Shown here: positions 56,101-64,000 of the stretch, in pieces
Numbering within the stretch: the stretch's first letter is position 1
How the letters are laid out: every line of letters starts with the position of its first letter
From: Channallabes apus
Lineage: Eukaryota > Chordata > Actinopteri > Siluriformes > Clariidae
Direction of reading: 5' to 3'
Assembly (NCBI GenBank): GCA_030522415.1
Contig: CM060126.1
Coordinates: forward strand, 7,969,852 to 8,033,851
DNA: 64,000 nt
Notes under the pieces: generated by a model
Databases searched by the model: none
What the model was told of the DNA's origin: nothing
What the model saw: only the letters and a program-made list of their open reading frames with translations
Made by a program: the position numbers and the translations under genes

Positions 56101-56368
56101 AGAAATTGAGGGCAGGAAATTGTGATTTCTGTTTCCTGTCATTTCACTGTGTGATTGATGCACCTCCAGCTATCTGCGATGTATTTACGCACAGTTACTT
56201 TTCAGAGACAAGAAGGGTTTGATGGTAAGCACTTTGACTTTTAGGACTGAGACAAAAAAAAAAAAAAAAGAAAGTAAGAGTAGCTAGCAATTAAACTTGA
56301 AACCAAGTTTCCTTTACTCTCTTTTTGTGTTTCATATTCTGTGTCTTCATTATTTTAATTCTTTCTAG
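53104..56368. other. DNA upstream of the first recognised plekhg2 exon
   Basis: Probably plekhg2 intron if the 40-kb CpG block is its promoter. A (CT)n run lies at 55160-55187. No additional exon could be fixed; a possible donor at 56225 (GATG|GTAAGC) is noted but not called. Confidence 0.45.
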
Positions 56369-56763
56369 CTGCTAAGCGGCCTTCCTCTGTCTCCTCACTG
56401 AGTGGGATCGTCAGCCGGATGGCCTCCTCTGGTGGCACCTCTCGTGGGAGCTGCACCTCCGTCAACACCGTTTGTTCCGACAGCGACCGGGGAGCGAGTC
56501 TCAGCTCCTCTACGTCCTCAGCCTCACTGCAAGATGGACACTCATCCTCCTCCTCATCTTCACTGCCCTGTGGAGCTGTTCCAGCTTACGCATCGCTCCC
56601 CCAGCGCAATGGCTCTGACATCAGCTTGGACCTCACGCCATTGTCAGGCCCAGCCTCCTCGTCTACCACAACCATGCCGAAACTTTCACGTTTGCAGCGG
56701 GTGTTGCTGGAGATCGTCGAGACAGAGCAGGCCTACGTGAGGGATCTAAAGAGCATAGTCGAG
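56369..56763 (+). CDS. plekhg2: plekhg2-like exon: Ser-rich leader and DH domain start
   Basis: Open in one frame from the acceptor to the donor. The phase at the left needs one upstream base; the right end is phase 0 (GAG|GTAAGG). The in-frame ATG at 56419 is the family-like start. Composition is strikingly Ser/Thr-rich over the first 90 residues, typical of a disordered regulatory leader. Confidence 0.85.
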
Positions 56764-57241
56764 GTAAGGGTTCTAATTCAGACCATTATCACAAACACCT
56801 CTTGCTTTCAGTTCTCTTACGTGCAACATGAGGCATATGTCGTCATTCAGACGAAACCAGAAACTGTCAGTAGACCATTTTCTTCCCCCATGTCGTACAT
56901 GCCTGAGGCATTGTTACTGAGTTAAAGGAGTCCAGACTAATACAAAGGCCTTTATCTTTACATTAATGCTATCATATTTTCTTCAGATGTAATATGAACT
57001 GGTTGTGTAGGTGATAGGAGAAAAAAAGACAGACTTTTCACTGTGCCAGCGGCCATTTCCTTGTGATCACCTCGAGATGCCATAGCACCATTCATCACAC
57101 TCTCAGGTGGTGTGGAGGAGGACATGGCAGCGGATAAAAGCAACAGTACATTTTAATCTGTCACTTCAAAAGCACATTTGCCATCTTCCTCACTAGGGTC
57201 AGTCAACCAAGGACAAAGAGGAGATTGTTGTTCATAGCTCG

Positions 57242-57320
<79 letters not shown>

Positions 57321-60300
57321 ATAAACACCAATCAGTTAGTGGTGAGTAGCGTAACAGGCTCTCTGTAGAAACTCTCAACACATTGGTCATATAGTACATG
57401 GAGTCAGTCTGCTGACCTTGGGAAAGGTTGTCACACTTCAGTCAAGAGCGATAAAATTTAAGAATCATGCTCTGTAAGAAAAAAATTCTATTATATACTG
57501 TCTTATTATAAGGAAATCATGATAGCTGTCATATGTTTGCAAAAAAAAAAAAAGGGAACATGACTAAGGAATGTGGAGCAATACTAACACAGACAGCTTG
57601 GGCAATACATGGTGCAAGATATCTCTTCTCATTATACTCTTTGATGTTGCTTGGAGATTGGCCACCTGACATACCATTAGGTCTTTACAGGCCAAAGGAA
57701 CAACCTCTAGTTCTAAAAAAGGAGTAAATATGCAGTTCCTTGAATGGCCACTAGTAGCTGGCTCAAAGAGTGAGTCAATCCCTACAGTGTTAGCACTCAT
57801 GCTAACATGTCCAAATTTACCACAGAAACAAACACCCTGGTACATATTGCAACCTGGTACAAAAAAAAGCGGAATTGTTCTCCATAGCTTCCTATTTTGG
57901 GATGGAGGGTAAAATGTTGTGCAACTCAACATTTCAAATTATATTAAGCTATGAAACTATGCCTGAATAGGGCAATAAGAAAATTTTAGCTGTGTGCTAT
58001 GCATCACATTAGCTAACCAGCTAACTGGAATCGAAGAAGTTACCACAAGAAATGGAAAACGTGTAGAGTAGTGATGTTACTATGACACAGATGAATGAAG
58101 CCTTGCATATAGCATATAAATTAACATTAGCCATATGAACATTTTAGCTAACTTGTGGTATCTTGTGGTAAAAGCTAGCTTGTGGTAACTTGTTCCAACC
58201 AACAGCCAGGTACTTTTTGTTCCACCCATTTGACCATTCATGGATTATCCAGGGTTTATACGGAGTCAGCTCCCAGCTCCCAGATGGAGACGACCAAAGC
58301 TCCCACAATTGAGCTTTAAAGGGCCAGGGGTAGCTCAGTGGTTAAGGCATTGGACGATGGTTCGGAAGATCCCAGGTTCAAACCCCACAACCACCAAGTT
58401 GCCACTAATGGGCCCTTGAGCAAGGCCCTTAACCCTCAATTGCTCAGATGTGTAATGAGATAAAAATGTAAGTCGCTCTGGATAAGAGCATCTGCCAAAT
58501 GCCTAAATGTAAATATAACACTCTTCAGAAACAACCTGTGTATGTTGTCATGGGTGTTTTGTCCAGTTCTTATAGTCTATTGGTAAACCTTATGATTACA
58601 GTATGCTTCAATCATCTTCATTGTTCACAAAATCAGACAAAGTGCTCAAAGAAAATCAGATGAAGTGGTCAAAGAAAATCAGATGAAGTGGTGAAAAAGG
58701 AAATTTTCCTGTTCTGACAAGGTATGTTTCAGCTCTGACATGCCCCCTAGTGGACATTTACAGTTCCAGATGTACAAACCATATCTGCATTGTTCTTCAG
58801 ATACTCCCTCCTGAATTTTCAATTGTTTTCTTATCAGAAAGAGTATTTAATTAGGGTTTTTGGGCCATTTGCTCTAAATTTGTTCAATATATGGAGATAT
58901 CACTATATTATTTTGGTTGTGACGATTTTTATACAATCATCTGAAGTTCCAAGACTCTGTTTATGCCTTACACAGGTGTGATGTTTGTGTAGTTCTCCCA
59001 GGCATTGGTATTAATCAACATATTCAATCTGAAAGAAAAAAAAAAAGCGTTCCTGCAAAGTTTTTGTTTTGAGTTGGGCTTGGAACCTTCTCTGATTGGG
59101 AAAAACCCTGTTCACATGGAGACGCAAATCAAAGGAGCCTTTGGAGTTTTAGATTCCCTTTAATTGTGGTGGTGTTTGGGTCCAACACAAAGTTATGAGG
59201 TGAGGATAGTGTTTATTGTGTCGGGTTGCTGCAGGTCGCAGAATGTATCGCTGTATCTTATCACTGGTGGGGAGGCTTTTGAAGTAAGCCTCTTTAAAAA
59301 GGAGTGATAAAAAAAGAGAAGATACTCAAGTGTGGCCTGCTCAGTGGAGACGATGATAAATTACATACTTAAAAAGTTTTCTAGCGGAGGAGCGCTGCTA
59401 TTTTATCAGTCTGCAGCCTCGAAATGGGGTGTGATTGTTGGATGATGTCAGAGCACTTTTTCTGGGATTTGCACATATCAGGTCTCAAACCCTGGCTGAG
59501 CTTCTATTAGCAAGAGCTGTCTGGTTTTAATAGAATCTAAGTGAAGAACGATGTCTGATTTGCTTGAAGAAGAAGAAAAAAAAAAGGCAAAGTGTTCCTA
59601 CCCTTTATTTGTACTGTACATTGTATAGGGCAGGTATTATTGTTTGTTTATTTGTTTGCATGTCCTTTAGTATTCATCACTACATGTATGGTTGTTTATG
59701 TGTAATATGGAGAACTTTAGGGTCCCAGACTGAGTCAAGCCCCCTTTTCCCTTTTCCAGGACAGGAAACAGGGGGGATGGGGGTCTTGGCTGTAACCCAC
59801 CTTTCTGGAGCATAAGCAGAGGGGCCCACTCACTAGAGAGGGACAAACCTCTTCTACAATCTATGACCTACTTTCTCAGACAAAGGAGAATATGTGCAAC
59901 TCCTGTAAATCTCACCCTGTCTCTGACTTTTATTCCTTTGTCTGACTTTTTAATGAAAACATCCCTCTTTTTCGTGTTCTTTATTCTAGCAATCTGTGGT
60001 TTACTCTGCTAATCTGATTCTCAGGTTTCTCTGTGTCTTGGTGCCTTTTGCACTGTCATATCCCACACTCATTACCTTTCTACCCTCCATAGCTCGCAGC
60101 GAGCACATCATCTGGGGAGTTTTTTTATCTGACCCCGTGACAGACTGTAAATCAGCATGATAGCGGTGGCCCAAACCGGCTTCGTCTTTAAGAGGTGATG
60201 AATGTGTCAGACTCCTCATTTTCCACCTCATTTTGACCAACCACGTCCTGTTCGCCTTCCTCCGACACCCTGGCGGCTCTGGAAACAAACACGGGGCAGG

Positions 60301-63300
60301 AAAGAAAGAGCGTCTAGTTTCGCATCGCAGGAATGTAGCAGCATTACAGGCGACAGAGGGAGGCGGTGTCCCGAGCGCTTTGCTTCATCATAATGTTTCG
60401 CATGCCTCATAATGTTTGTTTGTTTTAGAGCTATTTATTGTTATAGTCCAGTCGGGACCACTTTTGGTATTTTTTGGGGGGGGTATTTGGTTTACTTTGG
60501 GGCCTGTTTTTAATATCAACTACAGTGATTTTTCTCATGGTAGATTACATCAGAAATTAATGGCACTACATATTTGTTTGCACTAAAAAGCTGGAGAATT
60601 AAAGAGTTAATGAAGCCAAGCAGTGACAACTGATACTGTGTTGATGGATGTGCCTGACTAGCACATTTCAGAAGGGTCGAATTATTTGGCGGCATTAAAC
60701 GAAGAAAACAACTAAGGAGATTTGAAATGACTGGAACTGGTTTCAGAACCCTTCGACACGTTGTCGAAACCTGGAAGGATCGTCTTGGACCGTTAACAGA
60801 ATACAGTAATGAATGGGGAGCTCACTTAAACGCTTGGTGAAGTTGCATGGTGAAAATCAACAGTGATAACCATAGATATGTTTAATTGTGAAAGCAATAC
60901 ACACACAGGACTAAACAGCTGTGATGTGGCAATAAATTACCTGAATGACAACATTATCACGGCGGCACGGTGGTGTAGTGGTTAGCACTGTCGCCTTGCA
61001 CCTCCAGGGTCCGGGTTCGATTCCCGGCCAGGCTCGATTCCCGTCTCTGTGTGCATGGAGTTTGCATGTTCTCCCCGTGCTTGGTGGGTTTCCTCCGGGT
61101 ACTCCGGTTTCCTCCCACAGTCCAAAGACATGCAGGTTAGGCTAATTGGCGTTCCTAAATTGACCATAGTGTGTGAATGAGTGTGTGTGTGTGTGTGTGT
61201 GCTCTGTGATGGATTGGCACACTGTCCAGGGTGTACCCTGCCTCGTGCCCTGAGTCTCCTGGGATAGGCTCCAGGTCCCCCGCGACCCTAAATACAGGAT
61301 AAAGCGGTATAGAAGATGAATGAATGAATGAACAACATTATCACATCCATGGAGTTGATGTCACTTGCATTTTCCAGGACTCAAATTGTGAAAGTGAGTT
61401 GGTTCTGGGAGCATGAGGAATCGTTTTAACACATGAACTGGCCTCCACATTGTGCGCTGTAATCAAAGCTAAAGGTGATTGAATGAAATATTAGACTGCG
61501 CTACTTCTTCCCTTTATTATTATTTTTTCTTTCGGCCCAGGCAGTGTATAATTTCACTGGAACTGATTCTGCGCAACATTCGTGTTTTTAAATGACACTG
61601 ATTTGATTGCAACATGTGTTTTCCACATCAAGCTGATAAAATAAATGGATAATTAATGATTTCTCCTTGCACTGCACATTTTTGTGTGTTCCCAGCCTCA
61701 AAACCATCTGACTCAACTCATCAGCTCTCCTGATGAGGGTAAAATAGTGTGTTAGAGCAGAGGAAACTGAAACAGCGCAGAAAGGATTGTTTCAGGACCA
61801 GGATTGGGAAACATTTGTGTATAATTAAAATCGCTCTCATGACCTGGTGGGTTTGAAGTATTAGTGTAGCTCCTAGCACAATAGTCTATTGAATGGAGAA
61901 GACCATTATAGAGTCTCACTATAACAAACCTGATATTCACTTCTCATTGACTTGATCTTCAGAACTTCCAGTCTCACATAGTATCCCTGCTATCCATTCA
62001 TTCATTCATTCATTTTCTATACCGCTTAATCCTGTGTTCAGGGTCGCGGGGGACCTGGAGCCTATCCCAGGAGACTTCGGGCACTAGGCGGGGTACACCC
62101 TGGACAGGGTGCCAATCCATCGCAGGGCACACACACATACACACACTCACACACCCAATCACACACTACGGGCAATTTAGGAACGCCAATTAGCCTAACC
62201 TGCATATCTTTGGACTGTGGGAGGAAACCGGAGTACCCGAAGGAAACCCACCAAGCACGGGGAGAACATGCAAACTCCATGCACACAGAGACGGGAATCG
62301 AGCCTGGCCGGGGAATCGAACCCAGACCCTGGAGGTGCAAGGCGACAGTGCTAACCACTATGACAGTGCTAACCACTACACCACCGCGCCGCCCAGCCTG
62401 CTATCCAGTTCACCCAAATGAGGATGGGTTCCGTGTTGAGTCCGGTTCCTCTCAAGGTTTCTTCTTATTGCCATCTCAGGGAGTTTTTCCATTTCCACTG
62501 TCGCCGTCGTCCTCGGCTTGCTCATCAGGGACAATCTTATCATTTTGATTCATACACATTCTCATGTCATACAAACTTAAATAATTCTTTTGATTGTGTA
62601 AAGCTTCTTTGCGACAATGTCAATTGTTCAAAGCGCTATACAAATTAAATTGAATTGAATTAATTACAGTACACTCACTGGTCAGTGTGGATCTGGGGTT
62701 ATCAAAGGGTGTGAGGTACTAATACACCATGGATGAGACACCAGTGGAACACATTTTAACCTAAGGCCAGTTTCGCTTGGACATACAGTATGTTCATGTT
62801 TTTTGTGAAGTGGAAAGAAAACCAGGGATCCATTCCAACAACATTGGGAGATTACACTCGAGAGTGGAACCCTTGAGCTTGAGATCCACTCTGTACCAGT
62901 GTCCCACCCTCCATAATTCTGAACAGGTTCATTTAGCTGTGCGCTTGATTAGCAAAGCTGCCTTCGCATCCTTGTGTGCTCTAGCGTTGTTTAGAAAAGC
63001 CAAAGGGAAACTGTTACACTTGTGCATGCTTTCTTTTATCTGTACTCTCAAATTGGTATTCGGTGGTCTTGAGTTAATAAAATTGTCTATGTTTGCTTGA
63101 TTTGAGCCCTGTTAGCTGATCAGCTCCGTTTATTGTGAGGTTTAATAGGATTGGAAACTCCTGCTCTTCTCATGTGCTCCGTTGCATCTGCGTGATTACT
63201 GAGAAGACTTATTTTCTCATGAGATCAGATGATGGCTTTATTTCCGGGGTCAAGATAAGATAAACACAAGACAGGGAAGGTCTTTTAACCATGCATTAAT

Positions 63301-63779
63301 TGCATTCCAATTTTCTGATGCGTTTATAAGTTCGGTTTTAGTGGTCAATGTCAGCCGTTTCTCTCTTTATGGAAAAGAAATTATAAGCAATGATTAAGTA
63401 GTTAGAATGCTCAGAGGTGAGACGACCTTCCTGCTGCGTTAGGATTAGTCGTGGTAGACGCCATACCACGTGCACGTGCAACTGATTTGTTTATAATTGC
63501 TTATAATGGAAATAAGATAAATGGAAGCAAATTACAGGTAATTATAGGCGAATAAAATGTCATATAGCTCGAGAGTTTTTGATAAGCCGTTGCCAGAGGA
63601 CTGGAAATACTTTATCTACAGCTGATTTAATGTCTCAAGGTTTCAGCGCATTCTTTCTATCTCCTTTGTCTCTCTTAGGACTATCTGGGGTGCATCATTG
63701 ACTATGGAGACCTGCCTCTTAAACCAGAGGAGGTGAGCACGCTGTTCTGTAACATAGAGGACATCTATGAGTTCAACAG
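56369..63779 (+). CDS. plekhg2: plekhg2-like RhoGEF, two N-terminal coding exons, gene continues past the window
   Basis: PLEKHG proteins are Dbl-family exchange factors (DH plus PH domains) that activate Rho-family GTPases such as Rac and Cdc42 (family knowledge). Exons seen: 56369-56763 and 63679-63779, with clean TCTAG/GTAAGG and CTTAG/GTGAGC borders. The first encodes a Ser-rich leader ([18 protein letters not shown]; poly-Ser near residue 45) and the start of the DH domain ([20 protein letters not shown] then DLKSIVE). The second continues in frame with [20 protein letters not shown] and [23 protein letters not shown] and NIEDIYEF fit PLEKHG2 best among PLEKHG1, 2 and 3, and the synteny with spint2 agrees. 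The first exon begins with two bases of a split codon, so at least one upstream exon exists unless the ATG at 56419 is the start. The rest of the DH and PH domains lie to the right. Confidence 0.8.
57244..57318. repeat. (CA)n microsatellite
   Basis: About 37 uninterrupted CA units, the purest and longest dinucleotide run in the window. Confidence 0.97.
58320..58515 (+). repeat. tRNA-derived SINE with L2-like tail, well preserved
   Basis: Head 'ggggtagctcagtggttaag' (A box) and 'cccaggttcaaaccccacaa' (B box), middle 'gagcaaggcccttaaccctc', tail 'gtcgctctggataagagcat' and 'ctgccaaatgcctaaatgta'. This is the layout of fish SINEs mobilised by L2 elements. Confidence 0.85.
60961..61331 (+). repeat. 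Full-length Mermaid/DANA-type SINE, recent, with perfect target duplication
   Basis: Runs from 'ggcggcacggtggtgtagtg' (A-box side) and 'gtccgggttcgattcccgg' (intact B box) through the core and tail to 'gcggtatagaagatgaatga' and a (GAAT)n end. The 13-base word acaacattatcac flanks it exactly at 60948-60960 and 61332-61344. It is the best consensus copy in the window and lies in the plekhg2 intron. Confidence 0.95.
61665..61812. repeat. Dispersed non-coding repeat, copy 3
   Basis: 'cactgcacatttttgtgtgt', 'ctgactcaactcatcagctc' and 'ttcaggaccaggattgggaa' resemble the copies at 25.1 and 27.6 kb and are bounded by oppositely oriented ends. Confidence 0.5.
61997..62396 (-). repeat. Full-length Mermaid/DANA-type SINE with target duplication
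   Basis: Minus-strand copy from the (ATTC)n tail and 'ctataccgcttaatcctgtg' to 'ctacaccaccgcgccgcc'. cctgctatcca flanks both sides (61986-61996 and 62397-62407). Near the head the words 'gacagtgctaaccactatgacagtgctaaccac' form an internal 18-base duplication (two copies of gacagtgctaaccacta). It sits against an L2 3' region. Confidence 0.92.
62397..62662 (+). repeat. L2-type LINE 3' untranslated end
   Basis: 'cacccaaatgaggatgggtt' matches the L2 remnant at 2990, and the end 'caaagcgctatacaaattaa' followed by 'attgaattgaat' is the typical L2 3' end. The SINE at 61997-62396 inserted at or just inside its upstream part. Confidence 0.75.
62663..63678 (+). other. plekhg2: Last part of the plekhg2 intron, nothing recognised
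   Basis: Unassigned DNA ending in a pyrimidine-rich tract and the TCTCTTAG acceptor. Confidence 0.5.
63679..63779 (+). CDS. plekhg2: plekhg2-like exon: DH domain, second segment
   Basis: A 101-base exon with phase 0 at the left and phase 2 at the right. It encodes 33 residues of the DH helix region (DYLG..., [12 protein letters not shown]) and the first two bases of a codon that would be Ser or Arg. In PLEKHG proteins the next residues are Ser-Glu-Leu-Leu, which fits. Confidence 0.9.
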
Positions 63780-64000
63780 GTGAGCACTGTTATGTTCTGT
63801 TTTCTCTCGCTTTCTCTGTCCCCACTTTTTTTTTTTTCCTCCCTCTCTGCCCCTCGGTGTTTTGCAGTCATGTCTGGGTCAGAGGTAGTTTTGGTCAGAC
63901 GCTGCTGCTTGGGTGGTTCTTCTATCTGTTTAGCAGTTGGCCCAGATTGTAGACAATTACAGTGAAAAAGACAATGTCCAGGCTGCAGCCATGAGGAACG
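63780..64000 (+). other. plekhg2: Start of the next plekhg2 intron, possibly reaching the next exon
   Basis: The donor GTGAGC is followed by a pyrimidine-rich stretch. 'cttccttttt'-type text and a possible acceptor are seen, but the final bases are too short to assign an exon. Confidence 0.35.

Larger units (their letters stand above)
56764..63678 (+). other. plekhg2: plekhg2 intron (6.9 kb) with repeats
   Basis: Holds a (CA)n tract, one L2-tail SINE (58.3 kb), one fresh Mermaid SINE (61.0 kb), a dispersed non-coding repeat (61.7 kb), and a Mermaid SINE beside an L2 fragment (62.0-62.66 kb). No extra exon in phase was recognised between the two DH-coding exons. Confidence 0.7.

Noticed and set aside
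56040..56224. Frame ending at a possible donor GATG|GTAAGC just before the plekhg2 exon
   Set aside because: There is no recognisable protein sequence and no proof of the phase needed for the exon at 56369. Left as a possibility only.
61000..61030. tRNA-like A and B boxes at several places
   Set aside because: They belong to SINE heads; no complete cloverleaf tRNA gene was seen.

Overview
The window is vertebrate genomic DNA, most likely from a ray-finned fish and plausibly a catfish. The evidence is intron-split genes with GT-AG junctions, many short tRNA-derived SINEs of the Mermaid/DANA type, L2- and RTE-type LINE pieces, hAT-like inverted-repeat elements, a Ty3/gypsy relic, long (CA)n/(CT)n/(TAA)n runs, and frequent TACTGTAC-like words. 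The species assignment is inference; nothing in the window proves it.

Three genes can be supported. (1) On the minus strand at 1242-1439 is coding exon 1 of ppp1r14a (CPI-17, a myosin phosphatase inhibitor); the rest of the gene lies beyond the left edge. (2) Head-to-head with it, on the plus strand at 6594-15198, is a complete nine-exon gene for a membrane-anchored Kunitz protease inhibitor (spint2/HAI-2-like, 397 residues): signal peptide, MANSC domain, three Kunitz domains, one transmembrane helix and a short acidic tail. All internal junctions are phase 1 and join without a break in frame. (3) At the right end, on the plus strand, are two exons (56369-56763 and 63679-63779) that start the DH (RhoGEF) domain of a PLEKHG-family exchange factor, best matched to plekhg2. 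Its promoter and untranslated first exon may be the CpG-rich block at about 39830-40188. In human, PPP1R14A and SPINT2 are also adjacent and divergent on 19q13.2, and PLEKHG2 lies on the same chromosome band, so the gene order supports the names.

Layout: 1-1.6 kb ppp1r14a exon and CpG promoter; 1.7-6.4 kb old repeats; 6.4-16.3 kb spint2; 16.3-20 kb mostly unrecognised DNA with SINEs; 20.2-24.9 kb a block of transposons (an internally deleted Ty3/gypsy element with near-identical LTRs, then a 5'-truncated RTE LINE with a pentanucleotide tail); 25-39.8 kb gene-poor DNA with SINEs, a hAT-type non-autonomous element and a SINE-derived tandem array; about 40 kb the CpG block; 40.7-56 kb SINEs and two further inverted-repeat elements, one of them inside a broken hAT transposase; 56.4-64 kb plekhg2 exons separated by a repeat-bearing intron.

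The genes do not form a pathway. They share a neighbourhood inherited from an ancestral vertebrate segment. I saw no prokaryotic-type system, CRISPR array, rRNA or functional tRNA. The most interesting points are the domain layout of the spint2 product, the SINE-to-tandem-array conversion, the fresh SINE insertions with clean target duplications, and the short gypsy derivative with surviving LTRs and primer site but almost no pol.
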